DNA of 6,001 bases from Bdellovibrionales bacterium. Its GTDB lineage: Bacteria; Bdellovibrionota; Bdellovibrionia; Bdellovibrionales; JAMPXM01. Below, in pieces: positions 1-6,001 of this stretch. A model generated the notes under the pieces. It did not search any database. It was not told the origin of the DNA and saw only the letters and a list, made by a program, of their open reading frames with translations. The stretch lies in the NCBI GenBank assembly GCA_005792225.1, contig SXSP01000155.1, positions 1-6,001 of the forward strand, read 5' to 3'. Each line of letters opens with the position of its first letter. The first letter of the stretch is position 1. Made by a program: the position numbers and the translations under genes.

Positions 1-666
1 CACCAAGGGCGGGGCTGGATCGCGATCGCTAAACCATCGGGAATGAGTGTTCACAATGATCCCGCAGGTGACGCGCTGGCCTGGGCTCGCGGGCATCTTG
101 AGTCCAACTTCAATCCCAACGAACTTTCGCCGGCGCACCGGCTGGACCGCGAGACGAGCGGCGTCTTGATCCTCGCACTGAGCCGTGACACCGCCCGCTC
201 CCTTCAACGCTCTTTTGAAGAGCGTCGGGTGCGGAAGATCTACCGGGCTATTCTTCGAGGCGCGCTCAAGGAGCCAAGCGGTGTTTGGAGTTTTCCCATC
301 ACCGATCGCGCCGAGGGCCGCAAAAATCCCGCGGGCGTCAGCGGTGAGCGTGTGACAGCCGAGACACGATTCCGCGTTCAGCGCTCGAACGCTCATCTGA
401 CCGAGATCGAAGTCGACCTCGGGACTGGCCGTCAGCATCAAATTCGAAAGCACGCAGCGCTCTCAGGTCACCACATCGTCGGGGATTCCCGCTACGGCGA
501 TCCGAAGCACCTGGCGAGGATCGAACGCATGTTCGGCATAGCACGCTTACTTCTTCATGCCGAGACGATCGAAGTCGACGATCCCGAAACGAACGAGCGG
601 CTCGTCCTTAAGGCTCCCTTGCCGGCCGAGTTCGATATGCTCTTTGAAAAACCGAGGACTCCATGA
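1..666 (+). CDS. RluA-family RNA pseudouridine synthase (5'-truncated by window edge)
   Basis: This enzyme isomerises specific uridines in rRNA or tRNA to pseudouridine in the cytoplasm. The reading frame is open from base 1, so the start lies upstream; 221 codons are visible. Numbering from the first codon in the window, the family landmarks appear in order: the AKPSG segment (about 10-14) with a His at 18, the catalytic motif HRLDRETSG with nucleophilic Asp at codon 49 (bases 145-147), GRQHQIRKH at 143-151, GDSRYGD at 161-167, and LLLHAE at 183-188. The in-frame ATG at base 43 is not the true start, because the conserved AKPSG strand precedes it. Length and ending fit a single catalytic domain as in RluA/TruC-type enzymes. 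Whether an N-terminal S4 RNA-binding domain exists cannot be seen, so the exact target (RluA, RluC, RluD or TruC type) is undecided. The stop codon overlaps the start of nth. Confidence 0.93.
   Translation, partial: HQGRGWIAIAKPSGMSVHNDPAGDALAWARGHLESNFNPNELSPAHRLDRETSGVLILALSRDTARSLQRSFEERRVRKIYRAILRGALKEPSGVWSFPITDRAEGRKNPAGVSGERVTAETRFRVQRSNAHLTEIEVDLGTGRQHQIRKHAALSGHHIVGDSRYGDPKHLARIERMFGIARLLLHAETIEVDDPETNERLVLKAPLPAEFDMLFEKPRTP
654..658 (+). promoter_or_regulatory. Shine-Dalgarno of nth, inside the upstream gene
   Basis: GAGGA lies 4 bases before the ATG at 663, within the last codons of the pseudouridine synthase gene. Together with the ATGA overlap (663-666) it supports this start and suggests coupled translation of the two genes. 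Confidence 0.6.
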
Positions 667-1382
667 CGAAAAAAGAACGCGCGGCCCACGTGCTGGAGCG
701 ACTCAACCAACTCTATCCCGAACCTGCGGTTCCGCTCGATCACACCGACACCTACACGCTTCTCATCGCGGTCCTCTTGAGCGCGCAGTGCACGGATAAA
801 CGGGTCAATCTCACTACACCTTTTCTGTTTAGCAAAGCGAGCACACCGCGAGACATGTTGAAACTCTCGATCGAAGAAATTCAGTCGATCATCCGCCCGT
901 GCGGTTTGAGTCCTCAGAAAGCGAAGGCCATCAGCGGCCTCTCACGCATCCTCGTTGAAAAGTATGCGGGAGGGGTTCCACGCACCCTCGAGGAACTCGA
1001 GGAGCTACCGGGTGTCGGGCACAAGACGGCGCAAGTTGTGATGGCGCAGGCTTACGGCGTCCCCTCGTTTCCGGTCGACACTCACATTCATCGCCTGGCG
1101 CATCGCTGGGGACTCAGCGATGGGCGGAGTGTCGAGCAGACGGAACGCGATTTGAAGTCAACTTTTCCTGAATCCACCTGGAACAAACTGCATTTACAGA
1201 TCATTTATTACGGCCGCGAACACTGCACGGCACGGGGTTGCGACGGAACAGTTTGTGAAATCTGCACCACACTTTTTCCGCGCCGACGGCTGCCTATTAA
1301 GAAGGCATCGCACCCGACGAAGGTCGTCAAACGCAATGCACAAACAGGCAAAATTGCCCGAAAAACCAGCAAAAAGTCCTGA
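663..1382 (+). CDS. nth: Endonuclease III (DNA glycosylase/AP lyase), atypical Fe-S loop
   Basis: This is a base-excision-repair enzyme that removes oxidised pyrimidines and cuts the DNA at the abasic site. The 239-residue product has the helix-hairpin-helix LPGVGHKT (115-122) with the catalytic Lys at 121, and VDTHIHR (138-144) with the catalytic Asp at 139; E. coli Nth has Lys120 and Asp138. The N-terminal segment around LLSAQCTDKRVN (38-49) is also typical. Two features are odd. The C-terminal cysteines are at 188, 193, 198 and 201 (C-X4-C-X4-C-X2-C) instead of the usual C-X6-C-X2-C-X5-C that holds a [4Fe-4S] cluster. After residue 206 there is a 33-residue, Lys/Arg-rich tail absent from the 211-residue E. 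coli protein. The gene overlaps the upstream synthase by 4 bases and probably shares its transcript. MutY is excluded by the catalytic Lys and by the short length. Family assignment is very secure; cluster status is not. Confidence 0.95.
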   Translation: MTKKERAAHVLERLNQLYPEPAVPLDHTDTYTLLIAVLLSAQCTDKRVNLTTPFLFSKASTPRDMLKLSIEEIQSIIRPCGLSPQKAKAISGLSRILVEKYAGGVPRTLEELEELPGVGHKTAQVVMAQAYGVPSFPVDTHIHRLAHRWGLSDGRSVEQTERDLKSTFPESTWNKLHLQIIYYGREHCTARGCDGTVCEICTTLFPRRRLPIKKASHPTKVVKRNAQTGKIARKTSKKS

Positions 1383-1417
1383 TATTCTGCTGTGCGTTTG
1401 GACCTTTGGCTAGTTTG

Positions 1418-1432
1418 GTTCCAAAGTGGAAC
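1418..1432. repeat. Perfect 6-bp inverted repeat, 3-base spacer (operator-like or weak hairpin)
   Basis: GTTCCA-AAG-TGGAAC is a perfect dyad, with one extra G-T wobble pair outside it. It lies 36 bases after the nth stop and just upstream of a possible -10 element. No T-run follows, so it is not a standard terminator. It could be an operator for the downstream secreted protein or an RNA hairpin at the end of the nth transcript. Confidence 0.4.
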
Positions 1433-1454
1433 TTAGCGATTCCCAAACTGTAAT
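1426..1454 (+). promoter_or_regulatory. Possible promoter for the metallopeptidase gene
   Basis: TGTAAT at 1449-1454 matches the sigma-70 -10 consensus at five of six positions. The best -35 at a suitable distance (TGGAAC, 1427-1432, 16-base spacer) is poor, at three of six. The element is overlapped by inverted repeats 1418-1432 and 1436-1457. A promoter is expected here because the gene has its own terminator and a 140-base gap before it, but this exact placement is tentative. Confidence 0.25.
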
Positions 1455-1457
1455 CGC
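1436..1457. repeat. Second inverted repeat GCGATT-N10-AATCGC
   Basis: A perfect 6-bp dyad with a 10-base spacer sits directly beside the 1418-1432 dyad and spans the candidate -10 element. It may be a regulator-binding site or coincidence; the short arms make chance plausible. Confidence 0.3.
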
Positions 1458-1475
1458 CTGTTACGCTCCTATTCC

Positions 1476-1501
1476 GGTACTGCAAATCAACAATGCAGAC
1501 C
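1476..1501 (+). promoter_or_regulatory. Leader hairpin upstream of the metallopeptidase ribosome site
   Basis: GGT plus CTGCA (1476-1478 and 1480-1484) can pair with TGCAG plus ACC (1494-1501), leaving one bulged A and a 9-base loop. The alternative ATG at 1493 lies at the loop/3' arm boundary. If the stem forms, it would hide that ATG and leave the G-rich ribosome site at 1511 exposed, which agrees with the start chosen at 1523. It is weak and not tested by folding. Confidence 0.25.
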
Positions 1502-1510
1502 AAGGATTAT

Positions 1511-1518
1511 GGGGGGAA
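1511..1518 (+). promoter_or_regulatory. Shine-Dalgarno deciding the metallopeptidase start
   Basis: GGGGGGAA ends 4 bases before the ATG at 1523. No comparable purine-rich site precedes the ATG at 1493. This and the signal peptide beginning MKRMS decide for the 1523 start. Confidence 0.6.
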
Positions 1519-1522
1519 CAGC

Positions 1523-2449
1523 ATGAAACGGATGTCGCTTAATTTGTCGATCGCTGTGGGGATGGTGATCGGTCTCAGCTCTTTGGCGAATGCGCACTCG
1601 AAGCATTCAGAAAATTTCGTAGAAGGTAAAACCGTCTGCAAAGGATTTGCACCGGCGAACACGATGAAGATTCCCGTGGGTCAACGCGGTTCGAACCGCT
1701 TCGCGCTCCACGCCGGAATCACCGAGGAAACGTTCAACAGAGTTCTCGATCGGGTCGAAGCACTCTACAAAGACGAGGTACAAGCCCTCGGTGGAACTCT
1801 CAAGGTCAACCGTCGTTGGACGGATGCGACCGTTAACGCAAGCGCCCAACAAATGGGAACGACTTGGGTCATCAACATGTACGGCGGTCTCGCTCGTCAC
1901 ACGACCATCACTGAAGACGGCTTCGCGCTCGTCGCCTGCCACGAAATGGGTCACCACATGGGTGGCGCTCCCAAGATCGACGGCTGGTACGGCGATAGCT
2001 GGGCAACAAACGAGGGCGGATCCGATTACTACGGCACTCTCAAGTGCGCGCGCCGCTACTTCGCACAAGACGACAACGCATCGATCGTTCAGAACATGAA
2101 GATCGATCCCTTGGCTGAAGCGAAGTGCAAAGAGCAATGGTCGGATGTGACTCAACAGTACATCTGCATGCGCGCGTCGGCAGCGGCTCAGTCGGTGACG
2201 GCTCTCCTCGCTGAACTCAGCGGCGACCCGGCTCCTCCGAAGTTCGAAACTCCCGACAAAAAAGTCGTTTCGAAAACGGATGACAGCCACCCGGCTTCTC
2301 AGTGCCGTCTCGACACGTACTACGCAGGCGTTGGCTGCAAAGCAGACGTTTCGCTTCCCGTCAGCAACACGGACTACCGCCAGGGCACTTGCGTGGCTCC
2401 GACGGATGTCTTCGGCTTCCGCCCGACTTGCTGGTTCAAGCCTGATTAA
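1523..2449 (+). CDS. Secreted Cys-rich putative zinc metallopeptidase (HEXXH / NEXXSD)
   Basis: A 308-residue precursor starts with a clear signal peptide: MKR, a hydrophobic core through about residue 21, and a likely cut after ANA (24). It is therefore exported to the periplasm or outside. The zinc-site motif HEMGHHMGG has His140, Glu141 and His144; NEGGSD follows with Glu164 and Asp168. Glu164 lies 24 residues after the first His and Asp168 28 after, exactly as in thermolysin (His142, His146, Glu166, Asp170). This points to a gluzincin-type site. The eleventh motif position is Pro, so it is not a metzincin. Nine cysteines (39, 139, 175, 202, 215, 261, 272, 290, 303) suggest disulfides, the last four in a C-terminal module. 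The overall size and remaining sequence do not look like thermolysin, and no propeptide is evident. Substrate is unknown. I recall similar hypothetical proteins in Bdellovibrio-like bacteria, but this is unverified. An ATG ten codons upstream (1493) would place extra residues before the signal peptide and is disfavoured. Confidence 0.8.
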   Translation: MKRMSLNLSIAVGMVIGLSSLANAHSKHSENFVEGKTVCKGFAPANTMKIPVGQRGSNRFALHAGITEETFNRVLDRVEALYKDEVQALGGTLKVNRRWTDATVNASAQQMGTTWVINMYGGLARHTTITEDGFALVACHEMGHHMGGAPKIDGWYGDSWATNEGGSDYYGTLKCARRYFAQDDNASIVQNMKIDPLAEAKCKEQWSDVTQQYICMRASAAAQSVTALLAELSGDPAPPKFETPDKKVVSKTDDSHPASQCRLDTYYAGVGCKADVSLPVSNTDYRQGTCVAPTDVFGFRPTCWFKPD

Positions 2450-2456
2450 AACTTAA

Positions 2457-2474
2457 AAATTCCGAGAGGAATTT
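2457..2474 (+). repeat. Small GAGA-tetraloop hairpin just after the metallopeptidase stop
   Basis: AAATTCC pairs with GGAATTT around a GAGA loop, which fits the stable GNRA class. It begins 7 bases after the stop codon and precedes the terminator. It probably protects or shapes the 3' end of the mRNA and is too AU-rich, with no T-run, to terminate by itself. Confidence 0.5.
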
Positions 2475-2480
2475 CGAGAG

Positions 2481-2508
2481 AGGCCGGGTCGGAGACCCGG
2501 CCTTTTTT
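2481..2508 (+). terminator. Rho-independent terminator after the metallopeptidase gene
   Basis: A perfect 10-bp stem (AGGCCGGGTC with GACCCGGCCT) encloses a GGA loop and runs into six T residues (2503-2508). It isolates the upstream gene from the SNF2 gene, which therefore should have its own promoter. Confidence 0.93.
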
Positions 2509-2523
2509 GTTTGGGGCTTTCGC

Positions 2524-2551
2524 TTGTTGAAGCTTCTGGATGCGTGCTAAT
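2524..2551 (+). promoter_or_regulatory. Tentative promoter for the SNF2 gene
   Basis: TTGTTG (2524-2529) and GCTAAT (2546-2551), 16 bases apart, are a weak sigma-70-like pair matching three and four of six positions. A promoter is needed after the terminator ending at 2508. If this one is real, transcription would start near 2558 and exclude the ATG at 2550, favouring the TTG start at 2580. Confidence 0.2.
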
Positions 2552-5500
2552 GTGTCCGTTTGATCGGGAGCTATCTCAATTGCCTCAAGCAAAATTGAAA
2601 GCTGTTATCTTTTGTCAGCCGAGCGCCCGGCGCTTTACCGGCGATCAGTTGAGCCAATCTCTTCCGCTCCCCGACTTTCTCGCGGGCGGTCGCGCCCTCG
2701 GTGAGGGTGAACTCAAAGAGTCCTTCGTTTCAAGTTACTTACGACAAAGCGATCTTCCGCTCGCGTTCTTAAGAGAATCTTCGGCCGAATCGATTTCGCG
2801 CTCGTATGCGGCGAGCTTCTCGGAGCTCGAAGGCCTTGGCCGTTCACTGCAATACGCTTTCACCGACGGACTCATTCTCTCGGGAAGCCAAATTCTCTAT
2901 CATGAAAACTCGAGACTCGTTCCCAGGCACTTGCTTCCGCTCACCGTGAACATGCACGCGGATCTTCGCGAGCGTTCTCGATCTCCTCGCGCGAGCTCCT
3001 GGCGCGAGGAGGCCGAAAACGTAACTTTGAGTGTCTTGCTCGCGGCCTCGCGCGCGCAGAAGCAAGCGCTTCAACTCCGGTCGCAAGGCGAGGACGAAGA
3101 CGAACCCGTCGCCATCTACTTCACCCACGACGATAATGCTCTTGAAGACCGCGAAGCTCTCCGGCTCGATTCGATTGAACTCGCGGGCGAAGGCTGGGGT
3201 CCCTGGCATCTGAACATGGCTCTTCACGATCCGCATGCGGGCGTTCACTACGGACGAGCGCGCCTCGAACTCGATCCGAGCGAAATCGGCGACCACCACG
3301 GGCTTGCGGATCGCTTCGCACTCGATCTCAAACGCCGCAGGCTTATTTTTCACTCGTTCGCCGAACAGCTCGCGCGACTTCGCCATCAGGCGCCGGCTTC
3401 CAGCGGCGCCGAGGTACAAGGCTTAAGCCTTCACCTTTCGGGTCACTCACTCATCCAGGCGACGGTGACGGAGATCAACGATCTCTGGTCCAAAGAGGGA
3501 CGAACGCTCAACGTTCATCCTGCGAGCGTCACGATTGAGGGGTCTCAGGTCAAACCGCGCCTGCATTTGACCGGCGACGGGGGCTTTCGCATTTCCTTTT
3601 TGCTCTCAACACCGGAGGGCGAATGGGAAGCACATGGATTGCCGCAAAGCTGCGCCTACATTATCTTAAATCTTCAGTACGGCCTCGGGGCAACGACGGG
3701 ATATGCCAACACGCAAATCGCCCATGCCCGACGCGGGCTCAAACGCGAACGCGACATGAAGATCCTGCGAAGTCTCGGATTTTCGGCGCTCATCTTTCAC
3801 GATGCCAGTTCGTTCGCGTTGGGGCTCCCACTCTCCGATGGCACGACGGTCTCAACCGAGGCTGACCTCTGCGAGTCGCTTTTTACACGTTTGGGATCGC
3901 TCATTTTGAAGTCGGAGGGTTGGCCCGTTCAGACGGGAACTCTTCGCGAGCTCTGCTCGAAAAACGTGACGACTCTGATCGAAGGATTCGTCAGCCAAAT
4001 CATCGGCGATCTTCGCGACCAGCGGGAGATCAGCGTTTATCTTCCCCACGGCGAATTGAAGCTCAGAGGGCTCGCAAAGCAAGTGGCCCTCTTCTTCCAT
4101 GCACTTTTAGTGGATCTTGCGCGAGGAACCGGCGGCGCCTGCTTTGGGAAAGCCCGCACCAAGTACTTCGAAAATTTTATGAACGGCCGCGCTCATCCCG
4201 AAAAAGAAGATTTGGCACTCCGACGGGCACTTGATCCCGAAACGAGCGCCCGCATGATTTACCAGCCCGGAATCAACGAGCGCTACATCCTGCCCGAAAC
4301 GAGCATCGCCCCCAAAGGTGCGGGTGTCCTGGGCCTCCTCCATGAGGGCTTTGAACTCACGATCGACGGAAAACAGATCGAAGAATTCGATGCCGGAGAC
4401 TTCCGCCCGGAATTCACGCTGAACGAAGAACCCACCGAGATGGTGGCGACCGGTGGCCACAAGATCGATTGGTTTGAGCTCCACCCGAAATTTTTCTTCA
4501 AAGGTGTCGAGATCAGCGGCGAGCAGGCGTCGAGACTCTCTCGGGAGGGCATGCTCGAGTTCCAAGGAAAACTCTATCGGATCAAGGCGCAAGATTTGCC
4601 GTCTCTGAAGCGACTCAATCGTTTTTGGGCGAGCATCCAGTCGAAGGGCGCGGGCCTCCTCGCGCAAAACAAGCGGCGCCGCACGGATGAAACCTACTAC
4701 CAGCTGCCAAAGAGCCAAACACTTGAGCTCTTAGCTCTCCGCGCCTCGGGCGTTCGCGTTCGCGGCGGAGAGAGGTGGGATGAAATCTGCCGCTTCTACG
4801 ATTCGCTCGATAAAGAGCGACCGCCGCTTCAGTTGCCTGAATCATTCCAAGCGCGTCTTCAGCCTTACCAAATGGCGGGCGTGCAGTGGATTTCGGATCT
4901 CTATCAACTCAGTTTAGGCGGCATCCTCGCGGACGATATGGGACTGGGAAAAACGGTAACGAGCCTCGCGTTTCTCGAAGGTCTCAACTCTCGGGGACAA
5001 CTCGGCTCGTGCCTGGTACTCGTGCCCACGTCGCTCACCTACAATTGGATCTCGGAAGCATCGCGATTTGCGCCGAACTTACCGGTTCGTATCTTCCAGA
5101 GCCGCGATCCCGAGCAAACGCTTGATTTCCTCCAGCGAACGGGCGACGGCGTCGTCATTTGTACCTACGGTCTACTTCAGGAACACAGCGAACTCCTGCA
5201 GCAGGTCAAATGGAATTGCATCATCTTCGATGAGGCGCAGAACCTAAAAACGATCACCACGAAACGGACCACCGCGGCCCGAAAGCTGGCTGCGCAGTTC
5301 AAACTCTGCCTCACGGGCACTCCGCTCGAAAACCACTACGGTGAGCTGTACTCGCTCTTTGACTTGATCGTTCCCGGTTCGCTCGGTGATCTCTCCATGT
5401 TCCGCGAGCGCTACGTGAACCCGCCTCGGGTTCTGAAAGAGGAAATCGACGATTTACGATTAAAGGTTAAACCGCTTTTATTGAGACGAACCAAGAATCA

Positions 5501-6001
5501 GGTCATGAACGAGCTTCCGCCGAAGATCGAAGCAACCGTGAAGCTTCCGTTCGATGAGGACCAAAAGAAAATTTACCGCGATATCGCGAGCGCCTACAAC
5601 GAACAGGTTCGCAATCAAATCTCCGTCAACGGAGAGGCGAAGGCGCAACTCCAAATGCTCACGGCGCTGCTCCGGTTGCGGCAAGTCTGCTCCGACCCTT
5701 CATCGGTGCCCGGTGTGGTTTACAACGGAGAGCCGCCGAAGATCTCGACGCTCATCGAAGCCCTTTCGGAACTCACCGAGGGTGGCGCGAGTGCGTTGGT
5801 CTTTACTCAGTTCCTGTCAACTTACGAGCGCATTCGCAAAGCGCTCACCGAAGCCAAGATCCGCCACTACGATATGAGCGGGGCCGACTCCCGTGTGAAT
5901 CGCGAGAAGAAGTTAAAAGGCGTCCAAGAAGAAGAAGGCGGCGCGGTCATGCTGATGACCCTCAAGACCGGCGGCGTGGGTCTCAATCTCGTTAAAGCCA
6001 G
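2550..6001 (+). CDS. SNF2-family DNA helicase/translocase with long N-terminal region (3'-truncated)
   Basis: One stop-free frame runs from the stop at 2454 to the window edge, giving 1150 codons from ATG 2550. The C-terminal part is a Swi2/Snf2 ATPase that translocates on double-stranded DNA. Motifs are: LQPYQMAG (770-777), motif I DDMGLGKT (795-802, Lys801), Ia LVLVPTSLTYNW, motif II DEAQ (894-897), motif III LTGTPLEN (921-928), motif IV region LVFTQF (1083-1088), and motif V LMTLKTGGVGLNL (1135-1147). Motif VI and the end are beyond the window, so the full protein is probably over 1200 residues. The first ~770 residues are not a known catalytic domain to me. An IDWFEL segment (639-644) followed by alternating strands resembles the SNF2-associated region of bacterial SNF2 proteins; I see no SWIM-type CxC...CxH zinc motif. 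An acidic patch lies at 181-185. The start could instead be TTG 2580, ten codons later. The gene stands alone after a terminator. Its cellular role (repair, transcription recycling or defence) cannot be told from this window. Confidence 0.93.
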   Translation, partial: MCPFDRELSQLPQAKLKAVIFCQPSARRFTGDQLSQSLPLPDFLAGGRALGEGELKESFVSSYLRQSDLPLAFLRESSAESISRSYAASFSELEGLGRSLQYAFTDGLILSGSQILYHENSRLVPRHLLPLTVNMHADLRERSRSPRASSWREEAENVTLSVLLAASRAQKQALQLRSQGEDEDEPVAIYFTHDDNALEDREALRLDSIELAGEGWGPWHLNMALHDPHAGVHYGRARLELDPSEIGDHHGLADRFALDLKRRRLIFHSFAEQLARLRHQAPASSGAEVQGLSLHLSGHSLIQATVTEINDLWSKEGRTLNVHPASVTIEGSQVKPRLHLTGDGGFRISFLLSTPEGEWEAHGLPQSCAYIILNLQYGLGATTGYANTQIAHARRGLKRERDMKILRSLGFSALIFHDASSFALGLPLSDGTTVSTEADLCESLFTRLGSLILKSEGWPVQTGTLRELCSKNVTTLIEGFVSQIIGDLRDQREISVYLPHGELKLRGLAKQVALFFHALLVDLARGTGGACFGKARTKYFENFMNGRAHPEKEDLALRRALDPETSARMIYQPGINERYILPETSIAPKGAGVLGLLHEGFELTIDGKQIEEFDAGDFRPEFTLNEEPTEMVATGGHKIDWFELHPKFFFKGVEISGEQASRLSREGMLEFQGKLYRIKAQDLPSLKRLNRFWASIQSKGAGLLAQNKRRRTDETYYQLPKSQTLELLALRASGVRVRGGERWDEICRFYDSLDKERPPLQLPESFQARLQPYQMAGVQWISDLYQLSLGGILADDMGLGKTVTSLAFLEGLNSRGQLGSCLVLVPTSLTYNWISEASRFAPNLPVRIFQSRDPEQTLDFLQRTGDGVVICTYGLLQEHSELLQQVKWNCIIFDEAQNLKTITTKRTTAARKLAAQFKLCLTGTPLENHYGELYSLFDLIVPGSLGDLSMFRERYVNPPRVLKEEIDDLRLKVKPLLLRRTKNQVMNELPPKIEATVKLPFDEDQKKIYRDIASAYNEQVRNQISVNGEAKAQLQMLTALLRLRQVCSDPSSVPGVVYNGEPPKISTLIEALSELTEGGASALVFTQFLSTYERIRKALTEAKIRHYDMSGADSRVNREKKLKGVQEEEGGAVMLMTLKTGGVGLNLVKA
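2565..2569 (+). promoter_or_regulatory. Shine-Dalgarno for an alternative TTG start at 2580
   Basis: CGGGAG (2565-2570 region, core GGGAG) lies about 10 bases before TTG 2580 and is a better ribosome site than anything before ATG 2550, which has only GGA at 2538-2540. It makes the TTG a serious alternative start. Confidence 0.35.

Noticed and set aside
1404..1426. CTTTGG...CCAAAG inverted repeat as a terminator for nth
   Set aside because: The 6-bp stem has an 11-base loop and no following T-run, and competes with the better 1418-1432 dyad.
1493..1522. Upstream ATG at 1493 as the start of the metallopeptidase
   Set aside because: It adds ten polar residues before a good signal peptide, lacks a ribosome site, and lies in a potential hairpin; ATG 1523 has GGGGGGAA at the right distance.
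1940..1972. Metzincin-type zinc site (HEXXHXXGXXH/D) in the secreted protein
   Set aside because: The eleventh position is Pro, not His or Asp; a Glu in NEGGSD at thermolysin spacing is the better third ligand.
1607..2290. 227-codon minus-strand open frame opposite the metallopeptidase gene
   Set aside because: The plus strand has a signal peptide, zinc-site motifs, ribosome site and terminator; the antisense frame has none of these.
2844..3419. 191-codon minus-strand open frame inside the SNF2 N-terminal region
   Set aside because: The plus-strand frame continues unbroken into the helicase motifs; the antisense product is compositionally biased and has no recognisable feature.
3623..4234. 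Short plus-strand frames (3623-3865, 3920-4234) that might hint at a frameshift in the SNF2 gene
   Set aside because: The main frame is open throughout this region and reads as normal protein, so these are out-of-frame shadows.
4107..4718. 203-codon open frame on the minus strand inside the SNF2 gene
   Set aside because: It lies wholly opposite a well-supported coding frame, has no recognisable motif, and long antisense frames are common in GC-rich genes.
1..6001. CRISPR arrays, tRNA or rRNA genes, insertion sequences, attachment sites
   Set aside because: No regularly spaced repeats, no transposase or integrase reading frame and no terminal repeats were seen; nearly all of the window is explained by four coding regions.

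Overview
The window reads as an ordinary chromosomal stretch of a moderately GC-rich Gram-negative bacterium, with all genes on the plus strand. The secreted metalloprotease-like protein in the middle, with its 'CHEMGHHMGG' core and Cys-rich C-terminus ending near 'PTCWFKP', resembles hypothetical secreted proteins I associate with Bdellovibrio-like predatory bacteria (Bdellovibrionota). That placement comes from memory of the family style, not from a search, and is moderate to low in confidence.

Layout from left to right: (1) bases 1-666 hold the C-terminal 221 codons of an RluA-family pseudouridine synthase whose start lies before the window. (2) Bases 663-1382 encode endonuclease III (nth). 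It overlaps gene 1 in an ATGA junction, so the two are probably co-transcribed and translationally coupled. (3) Bases 1383-1522 are a non-coding stretch with several inverted repeats and probably the promoter and leader of the next gene. (4) Bases 1523-2449 encode an exported, Cys-rich putative zinc metallopeptidase. Its HEXXH and NEXXSD motifs have exactly the thermolysin-type spacing, but the rest of the protein does not look like thermolysin. (5) A small GAGA-loop hairpin (2457-2474) and a textbook Rho-independent terminator (2481-2508) follow. (6) From about 2550 (or 2580) to beyond the right edge runs one uninterrupted frame of about 1150 codons, encoding a SNF2-family helicase/translocase. 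It has a very long N-terminal region, and the window ends just after helicase motif V.

The genes do not form an obvious single system. The rRNA/tRNA-modification and base-excision-repair pair is housekeeping. The metallopeptidase is a separate, secreted function with its own control region and terminator. The SNF2 protein begins a new transcription unit whose partners, if any, lie to the right. I see no mobile element, tRNA, rRNA or CRISPR. I did not find convincing evidence of a new multi-gene system. The points most worth checking are the thermolysin-like zinc site in an unrelated small secreted protein, the non-canonical cysteine spacing and basic tail of the endonuclease III, and the uncharacterised ~770-residue N-terminal part of the SNF2 protein.
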